Origin: Chitinophagales bacterium
GTDB lineage: Bacteria > Bacteroidota > Bacteroidia > Chitinophagales > Chitinophagaceae
Reading direction: 5' to 3'
DNA length: 64,000 nucleotides
Assembly: GCA_017303455.1 (NCBI GenBank)
Contig: JAFLBM010000008.1
Location: 102,598 to 166,597 of the forward strand
Part shown: piece by piece, positions 19,728 to 28,136 of the stretch
Layout: each line of letters opens with the position of its first letter
Position numbering within the stretch: position 1 is the stretch's first letter
Program-made: the position numbers and the translations under genes
The notes under the pieces: model-generated
What the model was told of the DNA's origin: nothing
The model's input: the letters and a program-made list of their open reading frames with translations, nothing else
Databases searched by the model: none

Positions 19728-20366
19728 TTATACAATTTTATCCCGCAGGGCCAGGGATACTGCTTCGGTACCGGAGTGAACATGCAACTTTGAGTAAATG
19801 TTGCGGATATGTGTTTTCACGGTGTCAATGGATACAAATAAATCTGCTGCTATCAGTTTATAACTTTTCCCTTCCACCAGCAGCTTCAGTACTTTTTTTT
19901 CCTGGACGGTGAGGTCGTAATCCTGAACGGGTGTAGCCGGCTGTAACTTGTCTTTAAACAATTCCAGTACCCGCCGGGCAATACCCGGTGTCATGGGAGA
20001 TCCGCCGGCCTGTACATCCCTGATTGCTTCCAGGTAACCATCCGGGGTGGTTGACTTTAAAATATACCCGGATGCGCCGGCACAGATAGCATTGAAAATA
20101 TATTCATCCTCAAAAAAAACAGTTTGTATCAATATGCTGATTCCGGGGAAATGCTTCTTAAGAAGGCGGGTGGCTTCAATACCGTTCATCCCCGGCATTT
20201 CAATATCCATCAGTGCCACATCGCAGGAATGGCTGGCCAGATCATTCACCAAGTTGTTACAATCATTGTATGTGCCGGTACATTCAAATCCTTTTGCACT
20301 ATCCAGCAACAGCCGGAAAGTTTCCCGTAAATGTTTATTATCCTCAAAAATGGCTACCCGTATCAA
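19728..20366 (-). CDS. Response regulator, NarL/LuxR family
   Basis: 212 residues, starting at TTG (MIRVAIFEDN). The receiver domain (1-120) has Asp9 in FEDN, phospho-acceptor Asp54 (ALMDIEMPG), Thr82 and Lys104 (YILK). The LuxR-type HTH is at about 151-205 (LTVQEKKVLKLLVEGKSYK ... DTVKTHIRNIYSKL). Partner of the histidine kinase immediately upstream (61-nt gap). Its own promoter carries the same 20-nt element as the next downstream gene, so autoregulation is likely. Confidence 0.95.
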   Translation of the reverse strand: MIRVAIFEDNKHLRETFRLLLDSAKGFECTGTYNDCNNLVNDLASHSCDVALMDIEMPGMNGIEATRLLKKHFPGISILIQTVFFEDEYIFNAICAGASGYILKSTTPDGYLEAIRDVQAGGSPMTPGIARRVLELFKDKLQPATPVQDYDLTVQEKKVLKLLVEGKSYKLIAADLFVSIDTVKTHIRNIYSKLHVHSGTEAVSLALRDKIV

Positions 20367-20379
20367 TATATGTTTTTTA

Positions 20380-20426
20380 CAAAGTTTTAAAATGTATGGT
20401 TCCGGGCAATAGCGAAATAGGGTGAA
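20380..20426 (-). promoter_or_regulatory. Promoter of the LuxR-type regulator with 20-nt repeated element, copy 2
   Basis: The 20-mer at 20407-20426 (plus strand) is identical to 19670-19689. On the minus strand its terminal TTG is 19 nt before AAACTTTG (20387-20380), one mismatch from TAnnTTTG. This gives the same geometry as the other copy. Confidence 0.65.
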
Positions 20427-20427
20427 A

Positions 20428-22317
20428 TTACATCGGCAGCCGCAGGGATATCATTGCTCCCTCCCCGGCCACTGAATCTACCAGCAGGTCCGCTTTCAGG
20501 TCTGCGGCCCGCTGCCTCATATTATCCAGCCCATTCCCTTTTTTAATAACCCCGGCATCAAATCCGTTTCCAAAATCCTTTACCCGTAAAATCAGCTCTT
20601 TGTGCTGCAAGACGACCATTATTTCCATTCTTTCAGTTCCCGAATATTTTACAGCATTGTTAACGGCCTCTTTAAATATCAGCCAGATGTTTTTCCGCTG
20701 TTCCATGGTCAGCTTCACATTCTCCAGTTCATCTAATGCCACTTGTAAAGTAATATTTTTGCTGCCGCTTATTTCATAAGCAAACCGTTCCATCCGTTGT
20801 TTTAAGCTGCCGGCTTCAGTTTCACCCGGCTTTATCATCCACACGATATCACCCATCTTGTCCATGGTTTCCTTTGCATTACTGCTCATACGGGAAAGAA
20901 TATCCTTATGTACCACAGCATCGCCTTGTTGCGATGCCATCTGGCTCAGCATATGTATACTGCTGAGAGAGCTCCCCACTTCATCATGCAGGTCGGCTGC
21001 TATGCGGGTACGGAGTTCCAGTTCCTTCATCTGCTGTTTCAGTTTGCTGCGGTTGCGTATCATCCAGATACCAGCCAGGGCTAATACCGCAAGCCCGGCT
21101 GAAGCCACAATAAGGATCCGTTGCTTCTGTAATTTCTGCTGCTGCAATTCCCTGTTCTTCTCCAGTAAAAGAATTTCTTTATCCTTTTCTTTTAGCTCAA
21201 AAGAAGACTGAAGGTTTGCCACCTGTTCATCGTATTGCTGTTTTGCAATACTGTCTTTCAGGTTACTGCTGATTTTCAAATAGCGATATGCATTACCTGC
21301 ATCTCCCTTACCACTAAAAGCTTCTGCAAGCAATGCTGCTGCATTTTGCCGCGGGGCCATTTGTATTTCATTGGCCGCATATTCATAGGCTATAGTGCCG
21401 GTCCTTACAGCCTCAGCATATTTTTTTTGTTTTAAAGAAATATCGCCCAGTAGATTATATACCATGGCTAACTGGTTATTATTCTCCTGCTCTTGCCCAT
21501 ATCTTAATGATTTAGCGGCATGTACTTCTGCCTCTTTGTAATTGCCCTGCTCCGCCTGAAACTGTGCCATACTGTAGTAGTAGGTGGAAAGATTTTTATT
21601 ATCCTCCAGCCGTTCGCCGATGGATATAGCTCTTTTAAAATAATGCATAGCTGAGTCTGGCTTGCCCATCAGTTGGTACAAAATACCAAAATCATCATAC
21701 ACCTGCCCTTCCATTATTTCGTTCTTATCTTTTATATACAAGGCAAGTGCTTTTTTTTGTATGTCAAGAGCTGCTAAAAATTGCTTTTGCTCTGAATAAA
21801 CGCCGCTTATAATATCATAGATCCTTGCCAGCCTGTCTGTATTACCAGTCCTGGCGGCATACATACTGGCGGTATCACAATAGAGCAGCGCATCCCTGAA
21901 ATTGCCGAGGTTGCGGTAACCATCGGCTTTATTAAGATACACCAGTGCAAGCCGGTCCGGATCACCAATAATTTTACTGTATTTGATGCCCGAATCGGCG
22001 TAAATAATGGTGGAATCTATCTTGGAGAGAAAGGAATACCCGGTACCAATATTGATGTAATTTCTTGCAAGCCCCTTTATATAACCCAGCTTGTAACTGA
22101 GCATTACCCCTTTCTTCCAGTACTCAATAGCTATACCCGGGTCCTCGTTAGCGTAGGTCACCCCAATATTCCGGAGCAGGTTTACTTTATTCGTATCGTC
22201 TTTTGCAAATCCCAACTCTTTAAGCAACGAATCTCTGTTACTTTCCTGGGCAAGTAATACCATTGGGGCTAACATACATAACAAAAAGAAATACGCTTTT
22301 TTTATACCGCCCATCAA
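20428..22317 (-). CDS. Sensor histidine kinase with TPR sensor (HisKA_3 type)
   Basis: 629 residues. Signal peptide or membrane anchor (about 1-23) is followed by 6-8 tetratricopeptide-like repeats (about 50-350), a coiled coil rich in Lys/Glu/Leu (375-395), one membrane helix (ILIVASAGLAVLALAGIWMI, about 397-416) and the NarL-type kinase core. The phospho-acceptor is His444 in DLHDEVGSSLSS; the N box is near 543-560 (KEAVNNAVKYSG), with G boxes DFGNGFD and GNGLDNMRQRA. It phosphorylates the regulator encoded next. The sensed signal is unknown; extracytoplasmic TPRs suggest protein partners. Confidence 0.95.
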   Translation of the reverse strand: MMGGIKKAYFFLLCMLAPMVLLAQESNRDSLLKELGFAKDDTNKVNLLRNIGVTYANEDPGIAIEYWKKGVMLSYKLGYIKGLARNYINIGTGYSFLSKIDSTIIYADSGIKYSKIIGDPDRLALVYLNKADGYRNLGNFRDALLYCDTASMYAARTGNTDRLARIYDIISGVYSEQKQFLAALDIQKKALALYIKDKNEIMEGQVYDDFGILYQLMGKPDSAMHYFKRAISIGERLEDNKNLSTYYYSMAQFQAEQGNYKEAEVHAAKSLRYGQEQENNNQLAMVYNLLGDISLKQKKYAEAVRTGTIAYEYAANEIQMAPRQNAAALLAEAFSGKGDAGNAYRYLKISSNLKDSIAKQQYDEQVANLQSSFELKEKDKEILLLEKNRELQQQKLQKQRILIVASAGLAVLALAGIWMIRNRSKLKQQMKELELRTRIAADLHDEVGSSLSSIHMLSQMASQQGDAVVHKDILSRMSSNAKETMDKMGDIVWMIKPGETEAGSLKQRMERFAYEISGSKNITLQVALDELENVKLTMEQRKNIWLIFKEAVNNAVKYSGTERMEIMVVLQHKELILRVKDFGNGFDAGVIKKGNGLDNMRQRAADLKADLLVDSVAGEGAMISLRLPM

Positions 22318-22461
22318 CCAGGAGTTTTACTTGCTGTGAAACTACAATATTTATACGGGCAGGTCAATACTTACAACTGCGTTGCCTGTGCGGAGCAGGA
22401 TTCAAATTATTCAGCTTAGGCACCCCATAGCTTTTGCTCCGTCTTTATACCCGATCTTTCG

Positions 22462-25110
22462 TTAATCAACAAGTACACCTCTTTTTCCCTGTGCAGGTCG
22501 GTTGGGCACACCTCCGCCGCAGGGGCCTACCGCTGCTTCAAACGTATTGCCTCCCTGTGCAGATCCGATAAACCCCGGGCTTAAAACCAATTCCGTACCT
22601 GCTTTGTAATAAACATTGGCACCAATTCCAAAATGCAATGCAGTAGAACTAATACTTTGTGAAGCCTGGAAATAGTAAGGCATATAAATGGATGTATTGC
22701 CGGTGTTCAGGGTAATAGTAGCAGGACAACTGCTGTATAATGATGTCTCCCAGATACCACGCCCATACGTACCAGCTCTTAATAACCCTTCTGTTGCGTG
22801 TATCTCCAAATCTGTTATTTCCACAACAGGCAAGCCGTTACTAAAAGGTATCCAGTCGCCCAGATTATTATCCCTGTAAAATACTCCTATGTCAGTACCG
22901 ATATAAATTGCATCAATGGAAGTACCGTTCGGATCATACACTATACAATTCACCGGTACATTGGGAAGTGAGCCGGTAATATCTGTCCAACTACCGCCGT
23001 TATCACCCCCGTTGCCGGAATACAATACTTTATTAGTTGCATTGTAACCGCCAAAGGTCAGCCACATCCTGCTTCCGTTGTTGGGTGCAAAGGCAAGATC
23101 GGTTACCGGCCTCCCGCTATGATTACCACTATATACATCACTCCAGTTTGATCCCATGTCAGTACTCGTTTTGACCAGGTTTTGCTGATTACCGGCATAC
23201 CTGTTATCACCGACATAAATCCTGCTGGCATTACCCCTTGCTGTTTTAACAAAAGTGCGGCCGGACCAGCCAATTCTTGTAAACGCATACACCCCGGTAC
23301 TGATCCTGGTGGCCAGTACCGCTGGCTGATAACCCATTACAAACTGGGTGGAATTGCCTGTAATTTCCGAAACGGGTGTTACCCAGTTTGCATTCACAGG
23401 CACCCCCAGTGTATTTGTAAGACTTGCCTCATCACATACCACTTCAAACGAAGAACCTGCGTCTGTTGAGTAGTAAAATTTTCCATTCTGCACACTGGCT
23501 ACATACCTGTTGGTATTATCAGGATCTATATAGCAATCCATCCCATCCCCACCCAGTATCTGTGAAAAGGTACCGCCGCCCCCTGTACTTCTTTTGTTGG
23601 TTCCGTTATCCTGTGTACCGCCGATTATTACATTTTCAGTTCCGAGGCCATTGTTGGGATTAATTGCGATCTTATAATACTGGGTTAACTGCAAGTTATT
23701 ATTAAGATGAGTCCAGTTATTCCCGTTATCCGTACTACGGTAAATTCCGCCATCACCACACATATATAGAATGCCACTGTTCAGAGGATGATAAGTAAGA
23801 TCATGAATATCGGCATGATAATAACTCGCAATATTTGCATTATCATCCTGCCAGGAAAAACTGCTGCCGCCATTTGCGGAGGTCCATAACTTAATGCCGC
23901 CACAAGCTACGATGTTAATGTTTGTTGGGCTTACCGCAACAGCAAGATCATAGTATTCCTGGTCTTCAGCATCTGCACCTGTTGAACTGCGGCCCAGGAT
24001 ATTCGGCGTATTTGTTCTTAATGTGAAAGACTCTCCTGCATCAACAGAACGGAAAACTCCATGAAACTCGCCGGTAGCCGTAGCCGGCCCGGTCAGTAAA
24101 TACACATAAGAACTATTGGCCGGACTTACGGCCAACGCCGACCTGTTGGCAGCATTATTTCCATCAGCATCATCTACCTTGTCAATAGCATGTGTGGCCG
24201 TAAAGGTTTGCCCGCTATTGGTGGATTTAAATACCCGGATACTGTCGGAAGCAGTAGCCGATGCATATACGACAGAAGAATTGGAAGGCTGAAACTCCAT
24301 ATCATAAACTACCTGTCCGTTATTCGACTGCGTCCAGGTATCACCTCCATTTGCAGTTCTGAAGATGCCATCGTTGGTTGCTACCAGTAATATTTGCGGG
24401 TTGGCAGGGTGCATCATTAATTTATAACCCAGGTAATCATCTGTTTCATTCCAACGAAGCCCTGTCTGATGCCAGGTAAATCCCCCGTCGTAAGATTTTA
24501 AAACGCCACTGGATGTTTTTCCATAGGCAAACTGCCCCCGGGCCCCACTGAAAGCTGCATCAGCATCACCCGTTAAAATATAAATGATATTAGGATTACT
24601 GTAATCCACTGCCACACCACTCAGCGACATGTTGGGGATACCCTCACTATATGAAAACCAGTTGCTCCCCCCGTCTGAGCTGATCCATAACCCACCCGTG
24701 GCACCCGCCACATATAATATATCTGGATTGGTGGGATGAAATGCGATCCTGTTTGCCCGGCCAATCCCCCGATCTGCTGAGTTAACAAAACCAGGACCCA
24801 ATGCGGTCCAACTGCCGGTGGTTACGTTGGCAGTATTCGGATCTCCTGCCCTGCTTAGCGATAATTGCCGCAGTGCTTGCTGATTCAACCGTTGGTTATC
24901 TACCAGTTGCCCGTTTCCACCCATACGGGTGGAATAATACCATTCCCATCGTTTGAATTGTTAGTATCCTGCTTTGTCTTTGCCCACCCTGTTATAATAG
25001 TCGTTTTGTTCACGACTGATCTCATAAAAATTTCTGCCTGTTCCTGCCTGTGAATAAAGCAGGTTGATACTCGACAGTAGTATGCTGTAAAAAAGAAAAA
25101 ATCCTTTCAT
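22462..25110 (-). pseudogene. Large secreted beta-propeller/3-coathanger-stack protein, interrupted by one in-frame stop
   Basis: From ATG 25110 the frame reads a signal peptide (ending LLYSQ) and 49 residues to GY, then TAA (24963-24961), then without a frame change QFKRWEWYYSTR and a further 820 residues. Relatives usually have Lys at that position (GYKQFKRWEW), so AAA to TAA explains the break. The body has repeated sialidase/VPS10-like blades (SSDGGSNWF, NGGDTWTQS, SVDAGESFT, STDNGNNWT). The C-terminal part (TALHFGIGANVYYKAGTELVLSPGF) resembles the '3-coathanger stack'. A downstream start at 24924 would lack a signal peptide. Either an inactive gene or a sequence error. Confidence 0.85.
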
Positions 25111-25135
25111 AAAATTTTACTTAATGAAAAATCAT

Positions 25136-26500
25136 TCACTGCCCGGATTGCTTTTTCAGGCTGTCAATCTGCTGCTGCAAACTGATGATGTAGAGAGTAA
25201 GCTCTTCAATTTTTTCCATCATTCTTTTTTGCATATCGCCCACCTGTATTCCATCTGCTGCTATTTCCCTGGCAGAAGGAATATTGGGGAGATGCTTATT
25301 AAGCTGTATAAACTTCGACAATTCATCTACAGGCATCAGCCGATGTTTATCTTCAAACACATAATCCGGCCAGGCGCTGCTTAATTTTACTTTCACTTCT
25401 TCACAAATCATTTTACCATCCACCCTGAGCTTGTAACCCGGTGCATCGGCTTGAGAACCGATGTTGACATTTCCGCTTCCATCCACAAAGAACCGGTCTC
25501 CGCCATTGGTGCGGATGACAAACTTCCCGGCGCTGTTCCCGCTGTTGGTGCCAATACGGATATTATCCCCGGATAGTTGCATAAATCCTTTATCAACACT
25601 ACTGTTCTGCAATTGAATGGTCGGATTGACTGTGTTAAGTGTTGCATCACCATCAATCATCGTATTGCCATTTACATGTAATTTTTCAGCCGGGAAGGTT
25701 TCTCCAATTCCCACATTTCCGCCATTTTGTAATATCACCCGTTCGACACCTGACTCCAGGAATAATAAACGGTCTGTTCCACTGGAATACTGCATATTCC
25801 AGAGTTTTGAATCCGTGGTATTTTTTACCTGGATATATCCGTCTTCGGCAATTAAATTTCCAACCGTCCTGGTATCGCCGTTTACATCCAGTTTGTACGA
25901 AGGGCTTGAGAAGCCTATACCCACATCTCCATTCGGTTCGATTGCCATCCGGGTCACACTTTGTGTTTTAAAATACATTTTCCCCAGGTCGTTTAAAGCA
26001 AGCGTACCGATACTGAGATCATCATTAACCCCACTTAATGCAACACTGGCCCTGGCAGAATTGGAAACCCGGAAAAAAACGGTGGCCGACGGATCATTGA
26101 TACTTATATCACCGCCTGTAACTAACAGATTCCCTGCCACACTAAATTTTGATGAGGGGGTGCTGGTACCAATACCAACGTTTCCTACATTACTGTTATA
26201 AATATTATTCCCGGATACGGCCCACGGTGATACGCCACCAGATCCCTGCTGCACCCACACCGTGCCATTAAAAACCCAAAGACTATTGCTGGTGGTTTCA
26301 TACACCATTAATCCATTGGCAGGGGAAACGATAGCAGACCGCTGGGCAGCCGTCATACGGGGTATCAGTATTCCCTTGTTGGTACTGGTTATATCTAATT
26401 GCGCAGATGCATTAGGTGTGTTAGTTCCAATGCCTACACTTTGTGCTGACAATATTGAGTATTGCAGCAAAAAAACAAAACAGATAGTTATTCTCCTCAT
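25136..26500 (-). CDS. Tail-fibre-like secreted protein with C-terminal S74-type coiled coil
   Basis: 454 residues. Signal peptide (ending ILSAQ), then SVGIGTNTPNASAQLDIT and ILIPRMTAAQRSAI, shared with the two paralogues in this region. The middle has repeated KLDVNGDTR/KLHVNGNT-type blocks. The C-terminus has the Bacteroidota 'chaperone of endosialidase'-like tail: KHLPNIPSAREIAADG, then a heptad coiled coil (MMEKIEELTLYIISLQQQI). Probably a trimeric surface or secreted fibre. No phage genes are nearby, so it is a cellular secreted protein. It precedes the coathanger gene by 25 nt. Confidence 0.87.
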   Translation of the reverse strand: MRRITICFVFLLQYSILSAQSVGIGTNTPNASAQLDITSTNKGILIPRMTAAQRSAIVSPANGLMVYETTSNSLWVFNGTVWVQQGSGGVSPWAVSGNNIYNSNVGNVGIGTSTPSSKFSVAGNLLVTGGDISINDPSATVFFRVSNSARASVALSGVNDDLSIGTLALNDLGKMYFKTQSVTRMAIEPNGDVGIGFSSPSYKLDVNGDTRTVGNLIAEDGYIQVKNTTDSKLWNMQYSSGTDRLLFLESGVERVILQNGGNVGIGETFPAEKLHVNGNTMIDGDATLNTVNPTIQLQNSSVDKGFMQLSGDNIRIGTNSGNSAGKFVIRTNGGDRFFVDGSGNVNIGSQADAPGYKLRVDGKMICEEVKVKLSSAWPDYVFEDKHRLMPVDELSKFIQLNKHLPNIPSAREIAADGIQVGDMQKRMMEKIEELTLYIISLQQQIDSLKKQSGQ

Positions 26501-26533
26501 AACAGAAGCTTATTAGTAAAAAGAAATTGATTA

Positions 26534-27643
26534 TTATGGATTGTAGATAACAAAATGAAAGTCGCAGTCGTCAAATTCATCGAATATGCTACTCCACAGC
26601 CTTACTCTAAACTTACCGGGAGAATCGTAATTCATTTCAATGCTGCTGATGGATCCTGGTGTTACCATTATTACCGAAGAACTCGTTAATCCGGTAACAA
26701 AAACATCATAGGCGCCCGGGCCGGTACGTGTTACAGAAGTAAAATTTGGGGTGCCTCCAGCCTTGTTACCAAGATAGGTTACCCTTCCATAGGCAAGTGG
26801 CAGCAGATTATAAGCTGAGCTGGTGGTGGTTCCTGTTATGCGTCCATCATCAATTGTCATTTCGGTTCCCGATACTTTTAATTTTCCATTTACATGCAGC
26901 CTTTCGGTTGGCGATGATGTACCAATACCGGTTCTGTTGGTAAAATTGTTTATAAACACTTCACCACCAAGTTGCACTTGTGTGTTATCATTTACCGCAG
27001 TAAGCGATACATTACCGCTGGTAGTGGCTTCTAATAATCCAACAGGGACATTAGAAGCACTCATTTGCACCGAAGAGCCCCCAGGCGCTGTCTTTTGAAA
27101 ACTAAACATATCGCTTCCATCAAACCGCATGATCATCCTGCCATTAGTATTGCCGCTATTGGTACCAAAGCGGAGGTTATCACCCGACAATTGTACAAAA
27201 CCGGTACTTACACCAGCACTTTTCAACTGCAGAATAGCTGCTGCGTTATCAATAATCACAGAGCTATTGCTGCGGATATTACCACTCACATCCAGCCGCT
27301 CTGAAGGACCTGCCGTATTAATGCCTACATTATCACCTATGTTAAATATCCAACCACTCCCACCACCTGTCCAGGAATCATTATTCAACAGCGTTTTCCA
27401 GGCGGAATTTTGCCGTTGGTTTAATTCGTTGGTGGTTAAATTGTAAATCAATAATCCCTCTGCAGGTGCTGCAATAGCGTTACGTTCGGCAGTGCTCATC
27501 CTGGGAATCAGCAATCCCTTTGTAGTGCTGTTGATATGCAGCGCTGCACTGCTATGAGGAGTTGTGATACCAACGCCAACATTTTGTGCGGTTGTCAAAT
27601 AACACTGTACTATGGCCAGTACACAAATGATTGTCTTTTTCAT
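26534..27643 (-). CDS. Tail-fibre-like secreted protein, third paralogue
   Basis: 369 residues. Signal peptide (ending YLTTAQ), then NVGVGITTPHSSAALHINST and LLIPRMSTAERNAI, homologous to the paralogues at 18.5 and 25.1 kb. It lacks the coiled-coil tail. Instead it ends with a C-terminal domain (LAYGRVTYLGNKAGG ... DCDFHFVIYNP) matching the frameshifted end of the 18.5-kb gene. Lies 33 nt before the next paralogue and 16 nt after the yqcC-like gene, consistent with one operon. Confidence 0.85.
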   Translation of the reverse strand: MKKTIICVLAIVQCYLTTAQNVGVGITTPHSSAALHINSTTKGLLIPRMSTAERNAIAAPAEGLLIYNLTTNELNQRQNSAWKTLLNNDSWTGGGSGWIFNIGDNVGINTAGPSERLDVSGNIRSNSSVIIDNAAAILQLKSAGVSTGFVQLSGDNLRFGTNSGNTNGRMIMRFDGSDMFSFQKTAPGGSSVQMSASNVPVGLLEATTSGNVSLTAVNDNTQVQLGGEVFINNFTNRTGIGTSSPTERLHVNGKLKVSGTEMTIDDGRITGTTTSSAYNLLPLAYGRVTYLGNKAGGTPNFTSVTRTGPGAYDVFVTGLTSSSVIMVTPGSISSIEMNYDSPGKFRVRLWSSIFDEFDDCDFHFVIYNP

Positions 27644-27659
27644 GATTTATAATTATGCT

Positions 27660-27959
27660 TTATGATAAGGAGTCTAATTCTATTAATAGCTGTAACAATT
27701 TTCCTTTTCGCACATCCTCCCCAAAAAATTTTACTGCCTGCGGTGCCACCATTTTCTTCTCCTCATTCATCCGGCTATGTTGCTCCAGGTTAGGTAAAAA
27801 GACGAATTGCAGCCAGCCTGCGAAATCTTCCCCGCTGATTATTTCTTTGTTTGAGAAATCGGTAACCCAGCCGGGCGTCTGGTTCTTCCATAGTTGCTGA
27901 TGTTTCATTTCGTGGATAATCTCGGTGATCTTTTCATGAACAAGGTCAGTAGCTGTCAT
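27660..27959 (-). CDS. yqcC: YqcC family protein
   Basis: 99 residues, similar in length and pattern to E. coli YqcC. The alignment is recognised by DFAGWLQFVFLPNLEQ and the end VAPQAVKFFGEDVRKGKLL followed by ELDSL, matching the YqcC WLQWVLIPR and AVAPYYEMAL blocks. The family is of uncertain function; in Enterobacteria the gene lies next to truC. Here it heads a probable operon with secreted proteins, an unusual context. Identification is by memory of the family, not a search. Confidence 0.75.
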   Translation of the reverse strand: MTATDLVHEKITEIIHEMKHQQLWKNQTPGWVTDFSNKEIISGEDFAGWLQFVFLPNLEQHSRMNEEKKMVAPQAVKFFGEDVRKGKLLQLLIELDSLS

Positions 27960-28136
27960 TTCTTTGAATTAGTAGGTTAAAACTACAGGCTGTATTTACT
28001 GGGAAAGTGTGTCAAAAAGAAAACGGAAGCAACCAATTACCGTAAGGGGAGATAAATGTCGCTGATTAGGCAACGGTATCCTTCAATGAGGGAATGGGGA
28101 AACTATCGGGGAAAGGTTGTATATTTTTACGGTTAA

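Noticed and set aside
18539..27643. Prophage or phage-tail region
   Set aside because: The tail-fibre-like genes carry signal peptides and sit with two-component systems; no capsid, terminase, portal or integrase gene is seen.
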